Below, one piece after another: positions 47,122 through 59,693 of a stretch of DNA of 64,000 nucleotides (positions are counted from its first letter, which is position 1; the number at the start of each line of letters is the position of its first letter). The notes below the pieces were generated by a model. The model was not told the DNA's origin. It did no database searches and saw nothing but the letters and a program-made list of their open reading frames with translations. The stretch is from Dendrobium chrysotoxum (Eukaryota > Streptophyta > Magnoliopsida > Asparagales > Orchidaceae), in NCBI GenBank assembly GCA_019925795.1, contig CM034307.1:60450864-60514863 (forward strand). Reading direction: 5' to 3'. The position numbers and the translations under genes were made by a program.

Positions 47122-47231
47122 AGATCCTGTAATCTCCGGTCTCACATATGGAACAGGGAGCTAACAGTGAGATCAGCGAAACTGAGCAACACATCTAGCT
47201 CAGAAAGAAGCCTAGCTGAATCTTCAAAAAT
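47122..47231 (-). CDS. MSH2: MSH2 exon carrying the frameshift
   Basis: The exon opens in frame with IFEDSARLLSELDVLLSFAD. After LTVSS the frame fails: direct reading meets TGA at 47142-47144. The conserved PVPYVRPEITGS continues only one base out of phase, up to the GGATCT|GTAAGA donor. The break lies at about 47157-47161, where a base (or four) is missing from the expected Ser-Cys-Pro codons. Both halves are well conserved and in one exon, so splicing cannot explain it. Confidence 0.93.
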
Positions 47232-47311
47232 CTAAAGAAAACTTTCTTGAAACTGTGAAAAAATAATTCCATAGCAAAAGCAGGGAAAAAGTTCAAGAAC
47301 ATCTGTTTTAC

Positions 47312-47866
47312 CATTGAAAAGGTAGCAGAAGTGTCAACAACGCGTAAAACTAAATCTTTTTGCCGACTTGTATACTCATTGAGTATCTTTTGATACTGTT
47401 CTCCAAGTTTTTTAAGTTTTGTATTTGTAAATTTAACTCCATCCTTACGAGTTTCAAGGACAATAAAGTGGGTATTTAAAGTTTTCCTCACTTTTTGTTC
47501 TTCTTTCTTGGTGATCCTAAATACATGTCCAAATTGACTCCCTTTTTCCAACTTTAAAGACTTGTCAATAGAAAGATCAAGATCATTGGCTGTTTCTTTG
47601 TGCAGATTGTATATTTGTTGCTCAACTGCATCAAGCTTATCTTTCAATAATGCTAATGCTTCATCATACCCAGGCGATATCATATATTCACCACTCTCAA
47701 TGTGATTAACATCAACAGCTGTATCAACAAGATCAATAAACATATTCAGCTGATCCTTATCCAACCAATGTTGTAAAGGACAGATATATTTCTTTCTTAT
47801 CAAAGGAGAAAACTGTCCTTCATAATGCTCAAGGGCACTTTTAATGTATGGTAACCTGTTGCATGC
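47312..47866 (-). CDS. MSH2: MSH2 exon: clamp and lever
   Basis: Acceptor CTACAG before ACNRLPYIK, donor AATG|GTAAAA. The 185 codons include FIDLVDTAVD, EYMISPGYDEALA, GHVFRITKKEE, FIVLETRKDGVKFTN and LKKLGEQYQ, the MSH2 clamp (MutS IV) and returning lever helix. Phase 0 at both ends. It is separated from the previous exon by a 15.6 kb intron. Confidence 0.97.
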
Positions 47867-48019
47867 CTGTAGAGGAGTCAAAATGAATCGATTAATCAAA
47901 GGAATAATATAGTTGAAACTGATGGAACAATGTCTACAGCTAAAAAAAAAATAAACACACTACTTACAATTAATTAAAATAGCACAAAACGTTCTGAATG
48001 TTAGTCCAAGATCCTTAAT

Positions 48020-50215
48020 TGTCAATTAAGGATTTTAATGATTGTTGCATGGAGAAAGTTGCTTTACGACAATGGAGTGAACAAATGAAGTCTAAAACTA
48101 TCTTCAATAGGCTTAAGACTATTATACCTAAACTTGCTGATGCCTCCTCCAACATCCTATGTCTAATAGAAGCACTATTGAATGTATGGTGACAACTTAT
48201 GAACTTATTCATTCCATCCTAACTACTAAAAATAAAATATGAAATCTTTATATTAAAGTTGATTTTGATAAATTTATGTTGTTGTGATGTAATTTCATGA
48301 CATCGAATCTTCAGAACAGATTCTCCCTCCTAGATCCATTTTGCATGCCAACTCTCTTCTTGTCACTGGCAATCCTAGTCCTCAGTTTAGTTGCCATAGA
48401 GGGCTTTGTCAAGATGATCCTCTCTCACATTTTCATTTTAACATTATGGCAAACATCTTGCACAAAATGCGCATGGCTAATGATTATAATAATTGGATTA
48501 ATGGTTGTCATATAAGCAAGGAATCTCTGCCAATTAACAGCATTAAATTTGTTGGTGGCACTCTTCTCATATGTGGAATGTGGTGCAACCACATTACAAT
48601 TGGTCAACTTAACATATTCTTCAACTATTTAGCAAAATTGTTTACCTTAATTTCAACTTTAATAAGTCATCTTTAATATAAATTGAAGAAATCTCCAATT
48701 ATGCTTGTTATCTCGTCAAGATCTCGGGTTATGCTAGTGAAACTCTTTCTTTTAAGTATCTTGAAATCCCATTTAGTTCCAAATCGGCAAATCCAAAAAT
48801 CTTTATGGAACCTCATCATTAAAACTATCTGGAAAAAGCTTTCTAGCTGGAAAGATATATTTCTTTCTCAAGGTGGAAGGTTAACTCTTATAAAGTCTAA
48901 TATTTTTTTATATTTCCCTACTCTATTTTTATTATTTTTTTATATTTCCCTGGGTGTGATTAAAAAAATGACTCAATCAAAAAAAAATTCTTCTGGAGGG
49001 CATTGCTAATGATAGGTGTATTCATCCAGTCAACAACAACAACAATATCAAGCCTTTGTCCCACTACGTGGGGTCAGCTACATGAATTCTTTTTCTCCAT
49101 TGTGTCCTGTTAAGAGTCAAATTCTCGTTTAAATCTAATAAAGAAAGATCATTTCTAATATTTTCTAACCAAGTCATTTTAGGTCTACCTCTACCTTTCT
49201 TAACATAAGTCAAATCTAATACCTCTACTTTCCTAACCGGGTCATCGGGAGGCTGCCGTTTTATGTGACCAAACCATCTAAGGCAACTCTCTCTGATCTT
49301 ATCTTCCACTAGAACTACTCCAACCTTTCACGTATATGCTCATTTCTTATCCTATCTCTAAGGGTAAAGCCACTCATCCACCTAAGCATCCTCATCTCTG
49401 TAACACTTAACTTAGTATTATGCTTCTCTTTTAATGGCCAACATTCAGTAAACTGGAACAAAATATGCATGTCTAAAAAAGTATAAAGGTCTTAGCCTCA
49501 TTTCCTAAGATCTTAACATTTTCCTAATTACCAAATCGGATTTGAAAAACTAATAATTATAATTTTTCTTTCGCTTGCAACATCTCAAGGAGAGAGATTT
49601 TAAAATTAAGAATCCAACAAATTTATCGAGAAAGTGGTCTCTAACTTGCCATTGCTTCAATAAAGGGATTAGGAAAACAATTCAACCACTCCTCCTTAAT
49701 ACGACTTGGGAGGTCAACAACTGCAGCTCATATAGATTTTTTAAGGATAAATGGCTTCTAAATATTCCTGACAATTGCTTTCAATAATCTATTCCGATTA
49801 GCTTGGAATCCTAATTGTGAAGTTCTATCTCAATTTCTGCCTACACGTGGTTGGGGAATTCACTAGCAATGGGTTATTTCTTCAACGTTGAAGGATGAGA
49901 TCAATAATTTATACACTCCCAAATCCAATTTCTCTTAACACTTCCAATTAATTTGCCTTGTTTGGATTCTCAAGAAAGAAATTTTCAGAGTTAAATCCTT
50001 CTATTATTTTATCATTAATGGTGTAATTTCAACAACCAACCATATATGTACTTTGAAGTTTGCTAAACTTAAGGATTCCACTTTAGCCTGGATGTTTTTT
50101 CTTAAAAAAATGTTAATCAAATCATTTAAGATGAATTTGGTGCCTTCTAATGCTTACTACATGTGTAATCTTCAATCAAAAACATTTCCTCATATCTCAT
50201 GTCTTAATAGTAGAA
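48020..50215 (+). mobile_element. L1-type LINE fragment, interrupted
   Basis: Plus-strand frames show an L1 reverse transcriptase. LLVTGNPSPQF is followed by a degraded RGLCQDDPLSHFHFNI block near 48400 (RGLRQGDPLSP in relatives). A KKLSSWKDIFLSQGGRLTLI block is near 48830-48900. After the inserted RTE fragment come NWNKICMSKKYKGLSL near 49455 and YRFFKDKWL near 49730 from the C-terminal zinc-binding region. The 5' endonuclease is missing and many stops are present. It lies in the 15.6 kb MSH2 intron, opposite to the gene. Confidence 0.8.
49031..49446 (-). mobile_element. RTE LINE 3' fragment (copy C) inside the L1
   Basis: Starts with the plus-strand tail CAACAACAACAACAATATC and encodes on the minus strand KIRESCLRWFGHIKRQPPDD, KKGRGRPKMTW and RIHVADPT, the C-terminus of the RTE protein seen in copy B. 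It is truncated at its 5' side. The L1 reading HPV|NW is split exactly here, with ATTCATCCAGT left and ATTCAGT right as an imperfect duplication. Confidence 0.85.
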
Positions 50216-50226
50216 ACATCTAGGGA

Positions 50227-50814
50227 TGTTGATAGACCGGTCCCTCCTGGACTGGTCATTGCTCAATCAATCCAGACCAGCCATTGTTTGCTCTAGGCGG
50301 AAGCCTGGACCGCCTCAGCAACAATCCGCCCCCCTTGGGGTGGAGCCTAGGAGTTAATGCAAAGGGAGGAGGGAGCGGTATGAGGGAAATTCAAATTGGG
50401 AGGCCTTTTGATGCAGCTGGCAGCAGCAGTCCAGCTGCCCAGGTGGGGCCCAAGACCTCCTTTATCACCTATAGGAGAAGAGGCTTTGGGAGGGAACTCT
50501 TTAGAAAATATGTAAGGTGCATTTATTAGGGGATTTAAGCTATTTAAGGGGGGAGATTATAGAGGGTTAGGGTTTTTATGTTATGTCTTGAATTTCTGCA
50601 GTAATTTTTGTGAGGTGTTTGGGTTCCTAGTAACTGCTAGGAATTGTGGGAGAGACGATGCACCTCTCGAACAATGAATCAACTTGTATCTTGTCTTGCT
50701 TTGCTTGAAAATTAGTAAAAATAGCTCTCTTTGTGTTATTTATGGATCTATTAGGAGTTAAGTTGTTGTTTTTTTATATTGTTGCATGTTGTTTTGATCA
50801 TCAAATCTTATCAA
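50227..50814 (+). repeat. Gypsy 5' LTR
   Basis: TG...CA ends, followed within three bases by the tRNA-Met primer site. Contains TATGAGGGAAATTCAAATTG, shared with the LTR fragment at 61065-61378. Confidence 0.82.
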
Positions 50815-52677
50815 ATTGGTATCAAAGCAAGATTCGGGACCTATGGCGCCGAAGAAAGTGGATGCTTGTAAGAGAAACTAGAAAGAGAAGTTGGTTAATG
50901 CAAACCTGAAGTTGAGGAAAGGATTTCATCCATGGAATAAAGGTTTTCTAACTTAGAGGACATCATGAAGAAAATATTGGAGCTTCACACCCAACCAACA
51001 ACATCAAAGGCGAGGGCACCGACGGGTGGCCAAGGAAATAGGGAAACCCCAATATCGGCACAGTGAGAAATGATCGAGAGATAGAAATCTTGGGGATACG
51101 GAAAATATGCCACATCTTGAACCGATAACCAGGAGAGAAATGGGTGAAGGATATAGCATGAGGAAAAATTTGGGAGGAAGAAACAAGGAGGGCTAATTTG
51201 AGGAAGAGGATATCTATGAAAGGACGAGGGGGTGGGAGAGAACAATTGAGAGATCACAACAATCGCTATTGGGAGGAGCCGAATGTGGAAGAGGAAGTTA
51301 GAGCGGAGGGGGATCCGAGAGTGAGATGCACGTTTTTTAGAGGGAAGATGCCCATGGGTGGATCTATAGGGTGGAGAGATATTTTGCAGTGGAATCGGCT
51401 GACGGAGGAAGAGAGACTCACGGCAGCGGCTTTATGCTTGGAGGGAAAGGCCTTGTCTTGGTGAAGAGACAATGAGGGAACCAATTCGATCGTAGAGGGA
51501 GTTCAAAGATAGTTTATTACAACGTTTCCGAACTAGTCGGGAGAGGAGAATTCTACGAGCAGTTTTTTGCTTTTGTTCAGGAAGGGACAATGATGAATTA
51601 TCGAGAGAGGTTTGAGTACTTTTCTAGCCAATTGGGGAGGCTTTTTGAGACAATTGTTGGAGCGGAATTTCATGAAGGGACTCAAGCCAGAGATCATGGT
51701 TGTTGTCCGATTATTGAGGCCACGAGGGTTGGGGGAGGCTATGGAGCTAGCCTAGTTGGTGGAGGACAAAAACTCACTTGAGAGAAGCAAGGGCAATAAT
51801 TTGGGAGCTTCATATCAAACGACGACTACTTATTTGGCACCAAAGATACAACCTGTGCCCATTTCAGAGAGAAGTACCCAAGGATAGAGGAATGGGAGCA
51901 CGGCCAGGGGGAAATTTCAAGCGGCTGACTGAGGCAGAAGTTTAAGAGAAGCAAGCTAGGGGATTGTCTTTCCATTGTGATGAGAAATTTACGTCGGGCC
52001 ACCACTGCAAGGATCGTTCGCTGCAGGTACTTACAATTTTTTATGACGAGGAGACTCTTGAGGAGGACGTGGTTGAAGAGGAGGAGCATTTACACCTAGC
52101 TGTGGCGGAGGTCTCCCTAAACTCAATGGAGGTTTACCTCAAATCACACCATAAAGGTAAGGGGACAGATAGGACAAGAATCAGTGATAGTTCTGGTGGA
52201 CAATGGGGCAACCCACAACTTCATCTCCAACCAAGTGGTGGATCGATTGGGGTAGAAGCTAGTCGACACGGGCTGTTTTTGGCTGATGATGGGAACGGGG
52301 AAGATGCAGAAGAGTAAAGGCATCTGCCTAGGGTTGATGGTGACACTGCAGGAGATCCAGGTGAAGGAGAATTTTCTTCCCTTGAAGTTAGGGAGCACAT
52401 ATGTAATTTTGGGCATTAAGTGGTTACATATATTGGGGAAACCAAGGTGGACTGGAAAGCATTGTTTATGGAATTCATGGTGAGAGAGAGGAAGGTGAGA
52501 ATCAGGGGGATCCTAGTCTGTCCAAAACTAGGGTTTCTCTCAAAACCATAGTGAGGCAATCCAGGGAGTAGGAATGGGATTCTTGGTGGAGCTCCAGAAC
52601 CTCGAGAGAGGTGGAAGTATGAGGAAAGAGGATGAGATTCCAAAAATAGTCCAGCCACTCCTACAACAATTCAATAT
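50227..52677 (+). mobile_element. Ty3/gypsy element, 5' half only
   Basis: The LTR at 50227-50814 starts TGTTGATAGACCGG and ends ATCATCAAATCTTATCA. A primer-binding site TGGTATCAAAGC follows (50818-50829). Gag follows (EDAHGWIYRVERYF near 51345, MNYRERFEYFSSQLGRL near 51590), a degraded zinc knuckle (CDEKFTSGHHC near 51980), and a protease block VLVDNGATHNFIS near 52195. Stops and shifts are frequent. It ends abruptly near 52677 where a gypsy LTR of opposite orientation starts. It belongs to a family related to the chromovirus at 29482 (shared GACCGGTCC words and gag). Confidence 0.82.
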
Positions 52678-53915
52678 ATGACTACAAATAGAAACTACAA
52701 AATTACATGATAAACTAGCCATGACTGTACATAATCAACAAAAGAAAAATCTATCAACTTTGATAAATCCTGAACTGTTAATTAATTAGCTATTTCTCTT
52801 TCCTAGATCCTGAAAATCATAAGCAAAATCATAGTGAGCTACAACAACTCAGCAGGACACACAAATCGATCTAAATTTTTAAATTCCTTTATTAAACATT
52901 TTGTTAAATATTTAAAAGCAGCTAAATACAGTATAATAAATTATTGTGTGGAAATAAAAGTTCAGCAGTTATTCGAATATTTAAATATTAAAACTGAGCA
53001 ATTAAATAAACTGAAATTCATATCATATAGTAATTCATATCAATTTTTCTTTTTTTTCAAGACCCAGACAGAATCTCAAAAGATTCTGGTCTCTTATGAC
53101 TCCATTTTATGCTTATAGCACCAAAATATTCCCTTAGGCACCAGAACATGCCCGTAGGCACTAGAACATAGCTTATGGCCACCAAAACATGCCTTATAAG
53201 CACCAGACTATTCCCTAACACAAACAAAATCTCAAAGAATTCTGACCTCTTATCTCTCCTAACATATATAATTTAATCGCATTTACACATTTTTCATCAT
53301 AATAGCAATTAAAGCGTAATTAAGCATGTGTCATAATTGCATAATTTTCTATAACGATGGGCAGCAGAAAATCCTACTAAGCAAAAATGCACATTTTTAA
53401 TAAATAATAAAATTATCAAAAATTGTGTAAAATAATGTTTTAATATTTTTATTGTACTATAGCACTACTCTTCAGAGTCCAGATATTTTTTTATCTAATA
53501 AAAACCTCACAAATTTCAAAATGCCCATTATAAAATTTTCAAAAAATATTCAAAATGTGTATAATCTTGATATTTATAACATATAAAAAATTAAGCAATT
53601 AAAATTTTATCAGTGCAAAGTTATTCGCATTTTTTGTTAACGGAAATATAAATTTAACCAAAAAAATCGATAAAATTGCGGATTTTTTAAAATTAAGATA
53701 AGCGCATTGTGGCCTATCTCGATCCAAATAATTTTTTTTAACTGCGCCAATAGCTAAAAATGACCCTAAGCGGCTCAAAAATTCCTCTTCCGTTGGCCCA
53801 AAAATGACCCGAAGCAGACCAAAAATTCCTCTTCCTCCCCAAATCCTCTCCTTGCGGCTTTTTTCAATCAGGTCAGAATAAGTCAATCTAGATGTTGAAC
53901 CTAGAGGTGTCTAAA
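52678..53915 (-). repeat. Gypsy 3' LTR, truncated
   Basis: Shares long blocks with 59911-61064 (for example ACATGATAARCTAGCCATGA, GCAACAGAAAATCCTACTAA-like and CTCCTTGCGGCTTTTT). Its first 217 bases are missing at the junction with the neighbouring element. Confidence 0.87.
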
Positions 53916-56900
53916 CTCTCCCCTCAAAAAAATATTGTCCTCGACATTTGAAAACTCAGATCTCATATCACACAAACAAATCAGGATATTATTGTCGCAT
54001 CTCAGACTTTTTTCCAAGTAGCTTCTCTTTCAGAATTGTTTTTCCATTGAACTTTCACCATAAGAATCTGTCTACTCCTTAGCTTTCTGACATCATAGGC
54101 TTTCTTTCCTATAGCTCAGATTTGGATGTACCTCGATGTCTTTGGTAAATATCCTATTTTCAGAATCAAATATTCATTTTCTCAGAAGTGACGTGTGGAA
54201 CACATTATAAATTTCTGACATATGATCTGACAGCTGTAACATGTAGGAAGCTTTCACAATTCTTTCAACAACTTCAAATGGTACAACATACCTTAGACTC
54301 AACTTCCCTTCTTTGTCAAATCTGCTAATGTCTTTCATCGGCCTGATCCTCACAGATATAAAATCTCCTACCTAAAATTCTACAGCCCAATGCTTAGCAT
54401 CAAAATACTATTATTGCATGTCCTATACAAGTTCCAATCTGTCTCTAATCAAATAAATCTTCTCAGAAGTATCATCAACTAAAGTTGGCCCAATCAGATG
54501 TCTCTCACCCACTCCTGTCCAAGACAGTGGTGTATGACACTTTTTACCATATAGAGCTTCGTATGGAGCCATACCTATACTTAACTGAAAATTGTTGTTG
54601 TAAGCAAACTCGATCAGAGAAATATTGTCTTCCCAATTTCCACCAAATTCCAGAATACATAGTCTTTAAAGATCCTCCATTACTTGTATAATCCTCTCGG
54701 ACAGTATGTCTATCTGCGGATGAGAAGCCGTACTAAAAAAATACAATTTAGTTCCAAACTTTGTTGAATACCTCTCCTCAGTTTGGAGGTAAACTTGACA
54801 TCACTGTCAGAGACTATAACCTTTGGTATCCTATGCAATCTGATGATCTCACACACATATACATGAGCCAATATATCTATAGAATCAAACAGTCGGAACA
54901 AAATGAAATGTGCAGACTTCGTTAGTCGATCAACAACAACCCAAATAGCATCATGTTGTTGTCTCGACTTGAGAAAACCCATAGCGAAATTCACAGTCAC
55001 CTGAATCACCTCTTCCCACTTCCACTCTGGAATGGGTAACGACTGCAAAAGACATCCCGATCGTTGATGCTCTGTCTTCACTAACTAACAAACTTCATAC
55101 TTTGATACAAAATCTGTCACATTCTTTTTCAATCCAGGCCACCAAAACATACATTTTAGATCATTGTATATTTAGCTGCTTCTTGGGTGAATAGTGTAGC
55201 TGAATAGTGCACCTCGTGTAGAATATCTCACCTTAAATCGTAAAAAATCAAAACCCACAATCCATTCTTGTAGATGATAATGTCAAAATCAGGTGCGCGT
55301 AGTTTTAATTTCTAACCAGATCTAATCAAATCAATCAACTTCGAATATTCTATATCTTACTTCTGATATTCAAGAATCCTTTCTTACAAAGAAGGCTGAA
55401 TAATCATCTGGGCCAATATACTAGAATCTCAATCAATAAAAGAAATCACCTCCATTTGTAATATCTCCATATCTCGAATCAAAGACTTTTCAGAAGTAGA
55501 CTGAAAAAATGAAACTTCAAAAAATTTCTTGCTCAGAGCGTCTGCTACCACATTAGCCTTATTAAGCTGAACTGAATAGTCAGATCGTAATATTTAATCA
55601 ACTCAAGTCATCTACTTTGCCTCAGATTTAGATCATTCTAAGTAAACATATATTTCAAACTTTGATGGTCAGTGACTCCGTACAAATAATACCACCAAAT
55701 TTTCAAAGCAAATACAACAGCTAACTCCAAATCATGTGTTGGATAGTTCCTCTCATGTGGCTTCAACTGTCTAGAAGCATAGGCTATCACTCTACCGTGC
55801 TACATCAGAACACATCCCAAATCTCTCAATAAAGCATCATTAAATACCTGAAATCCTTTTATACCATAATGAAGAGCCAAAACTAAAGCAAAATTTAAAC
55901 AATCATTCCATCTCTAAAAACTAGCCTCATACTCTGGCGTCCAAACAAAAGCTACTGACTTCTGAGTCAATCTCATCAAAGGAGCAAAAATCTAAGAAAA
56001 CCCTTTCAAAAATTTTCGGTAATATCCAGTCATACCCAAGAAACTGCGTATCTCAAACACATTAGTAGGCCCAACTACTCAGTAACTACCTAAACTTTCT
56101 GGGGATCTGCAGAAATACAATCATCACTCACCACATGTCCTAGAAAAGAAATACTCAACCAGAACTCACATTTGAAAATTTTAGCATATAGATGAGTATT
56201 GACTCAAAGTCTTCAAAATAATTCCCAAATACTTTGCATGATCTTCCTCAGTAGCATAATAAACTAGAAGGTCTTCAATGAAAATAATAACAAACTGATC
56301 ATAAAATTTCTAAACACTCTATTCATCAAATCCATAAAAGATACTGGTGCATTTATCACCCAAAATGCATGACTAAGAACTCGTAAGATATATACATCGT
56401 ACTAAAAGCAATCTTCATAATATCACTCTCTCACCTTCACCTGATAATATCTCAATCACAGATCAATCTTCAAAAATACGAAAGATCGAGCATGCTGATG
56501 GAATAAATAATCAATCTACGGCAAAGGATACTTGTTCTTAATAGTGACTTTATTTAACTCCTTATAGTCAATCCACATACGCATTGTACCATTTTTTTTC
56601 TTCACAAATAGAACAGGTGCTCCCCATGGAGACATACTAGAACAAATGAATCCCCTATCAACCAACTCCTGAAGCTGAACCTTCAACTCCTGAAGCCCAT
56701 TAGATGTCATCATATACATAGCTTTAGATATCAAGGTTGTACCCGAAAATATATCAATATAAAACTCTGTCTCTGTCCAGAGGCAAATTAACTAACTCTT
56801 CGGAAAATACATCCAAAAATTTTCGTACTATCGGGACAATAGAAAGAAGACCATAATCTATACTTCTATCCCAGACTAATGCTAGAAATAACATGCAACT

Positions 56901-57161
56901 CTTCTTCCACAATATACCTTCTTCCACAGCAGAGATCAAATAACATAAAACTCCTCTAACTCTATGAAATACACAACTCTCACTGCCTAAAAATAATATA
57001 ATTCATTTCTTCAAACAATCAATATGAACCTCATACTGACTTAACCAGTTCATACCCAAAATAACATCAAATGTAAAAAGGCTAATAAAATCAAACTGGA
57101 CCTCTATTTCACATCAGAAATTTTAATATCACAAAAAACAGACTCTACTGACTATCATACC

Positions 57162-57633
57162 TAGGTGTGTAAGTGAGCTGAACCCGCTTGCAAGTCGGCT
57201 CCTTTATGGGCTCGCGAGTCGAGCTTATCGAGTTGTAAGCTTGAGCTCGAGCAGCATTTCGAGCTCGTTGGATTATCGAGCTTGAGTTCGAGCCTGGTAG
57301 TGCTCGGCTCGATTACTCGTCGAGCAGCTCGATATCCCGCACAAAGAAGAGAATCGCGGCACTCGCGGGTGTCCGCGCCTGGGTATCAGCGGAAGGGCGA
57401 ATAGCGAACTACAAAAGATGAATCGTAGCCTGGGAAGACGAATTGTGGCATTGTAAAATAAATTATAGAAGAAGAATCACGGTCTGGGCATCAGCGAAAG
57501 GCTCGCGAGCCGCTCGAGATCTCGATTGCAGTGCCATGAGCTGAGCTCGACTTGAGTTCGAGCTCGAATTGGTTCGCAAGTCGAGCTCAAGTTGGTCCTG
57601 ACTCGAGCTAGAGTCGACTCGTTTGCACCCCTA
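57162..57633. mobile_element. hAT-type MITE with GAGCTCGA repeats
   Basis: Starts TAGGTGTGTAAGTGAG and ends CTCGTTTGCACCCCTA, so the inverted ends are near TAGGGGTGCAAACGAG. Perfect 8-base target duplication ATCATACC at 57154-57161 and 57634-57641. Both subterminal parts are packed with GAGCTCGA and TCGAGCTC words, which are self-complementary. The centre (57340-57480) is unrelated DNA with no coding potential. Inserted in the gypsy protease region. Confidence 0.92.
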
Positions 57634-58299
57634 ATCATACCATTTTCGACCGTAATATAGTAGACAATGAAGCAGGCAGTAAAAATGAAGTGTAGTAAAT
57701 TGAAAAAATGCTCAAAAATAAACAAATGACTAGCTTCAGAATCAAATAAAATACGATAAAGATGCTCACAAATGTAAACCGTACATATCACAAAATCTAG
57801 AGCATGATGAGCCTCATGCTAAGTCAAACTATATATGTGTGGCTAAATTGGAGCTGAAGCAACAGAACAAATAGGCTCTCTCTGATCACTACCAGATGGC
57901 CTTCTTGCCACAAAATCAAAACCACCGGCACTACTAGATGGTCCCTCATAAAAAGTACGGAGCAAAACCACAATCTGGCTCCCTGCTGATCTGACAAAAC
58001 TCTCATATATGGGCTCAAAACATCGATCAAATCCTATTTATGGACACTCAGTCACCCTGTGTCCAACCTGTCCGCACCAAAAATACTATTCAATCATCCT
58101 ATAATACCGACCAAAATGACGTTGCCACCACTCTAACACACAGGTGCCACACTAATAGAACCAGAACTAGCTACGCTACCACTACTAGAGACTGTTGCAG
58201 ATACTGTCTATCCACCTCTCCTGAAATCTCCAGGTGTAAATCTATTCTTTATCCCAGAAAAGTCACCAGAAGTCTCTACCAACCGCCCAAACACAAAAT

Positions 58300-58857
58300 G
58301 TGCGCAATCGCGTGAGTGCGGGCGAAGCCTAGCAAAGCACGATGAAGCCGAGCTTGAGCGCGGGTCGCACGGCGTGGCCAGGCTGCCGAAGGCTAGGACA
58401 AGGGCTGCTGCTGGTGCGAGCCGTGCAGCTAGTCGTTTGACTCATTTTCGTTCTCGGTGGAAGATGTTGTGATGGGAGGCGACGGTGGATCCGCGGATAG
58501 GATATGAACTGGTGGAAGAGGCGACGGCGGCAAGTTTGGTGTTCTGGGAGGTGACCGGCAGGTTGGTGTTCTGGGAGGCGGCCTCGATATGAGAGGCAGG
58601 TAAGTGGGGCGACCGGCGACACATGGTGGAGAAGGAGATCTCACGAGTCGCGGACCCACGATATAGGCATACAGTCGTGTTAAACGGGTCAACTCGGGTC
58701 ATGTTTGGGTTTTCAGGTCAACTCAAACCCGACCCGCTTTTGAAACAGGTTAACTTGCCGAACCCGACCCGTATATCAAACGAGTGTACCCGAACCTAGA
58801 ATTTTTCATGTCAGATCCGGTCAAGTTTTGGGTCGTGTCAAATATTGGCACCCCTAA
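58300..58857. mobile_element. hAT-like remnant in the gypsy gag region
   Basis: The right end reads GTCAAATATTGGCACCCCTA, a hAT-like terminus (inverted: TAGGGGTGCC), with ACCCGA/GGGTCA subterminal clusters from 58680. The GC-rich stretch 58300-58670 is foreign to the gag frame, which resumes below about 58290. Left end and target duplication were not found, so the borders are approximate. Three overlapping Pro/Arg-rich frames here are not credible genes. Confidence 0.5.
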
Positions 58858-59693
58858 CCATTGGTGAGTAGCTATCAAATCGTTCTCTATCAGATGAGCT
58901 CTCTCCATAAGCTCAAAAAAATCAAAAATATGAAATGGTACCAATGGTTGTCTCAGACTTTCTTGCTGTCCCCTTAGAAATGTATAGCACTTCTTCGCGG
59001 GAGTGCTAACTAGCAATGGAGCATACATGGCCAAAACAATGAACTCTGCCTAGTACTATATAACTATCTTGCTCCATTGAACCAGTCTCAAAAAGGCCTT
59101 CTGCATCTGTTTTCGTACAGAAGTTGGTACAAACCAGGCTCAAAACACATCAAAGACTCCCAGGTAATCAGAGAATTCAATTTCCCTCGAAATTTATCCT
59201 CCTGTTGTCCTATCCACCAGTATTTTGTCTCACCATCTAACAGTACCTTCCTCTCAAGAGGACATTGCATACTGCCAAATGTCTTCACCACCTCCTCAAC
59301 CTGTTCTCTGCTGCTCTGGGCTCAACAATACCCTCAAATCTCGAAAGCTTCAATAGAAGAAACATCTATAAATGTCTGCCTACCTCATCAGATCTCACAG
59401 CAGGAACCCTGCTCTGCGCATAACCCATCTTCTAGGCTATCATACTAATCAACTGTGAAAGCTACCGTAGTACTATATATAAGAGTTACCTAACTGCCAC
59501 TATACCCGTCTGTCATATCTGAGTCTGGCAGATCCATAATCATATAGAATATACAACTGAACATACATACACATGAAATAAATAATAATAAACACCCCGA
59601 TAGACTCATAATTGCTCACTTGACTAACAGATCAATTACTATAGCTCTGTTTTACGATCCATTCCAAAACCATTGCTCTGATACCACAAGGCT

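Larger units (their letters stand above)
54700..59300 (-). pseudogene. Gypsy gag-pol remnants, broken
   Basis: On the minus strand, gag is at about 59300-57800 (GSMQCPLERKVLLDGETKYW, FELMERAHLIENDLIATHQ, RLVETSGDFSG). The protease at about 57760 reads LFDSEASHLF, where a Gly of DSGAS is replaced. VILGMNWLSQY is near 57050. The RT start is at 56734-56516 (VQLQELVDRGFI, SMSPWGAPVLFVKKKNG, YKELNKVTIKNKYPLP). RT and RNase H remnants run at 56500-55500. The integrase core is at 55081-54710 (IPEWKWEE, WVVVDRLTKSAHFI, RLHRIPKVIVSD). Many stops and insertions make it inactive. Described only. Confidence 0.82.

Noticed and set aside
47122..47231. Alternative splicing that would repair the MSH2 frame
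   Set aside because: Conserved sequence in two different frames lies on both sides of the break within one exon, so no choice of splice sites keeps both.
58329..58702. Pro/Arg/Ser-rich frames as a gene
   Set aside because: Three overlapping frames in GC-rich hAT-like insert DNA, none with recognisable domains, starts or splice context.
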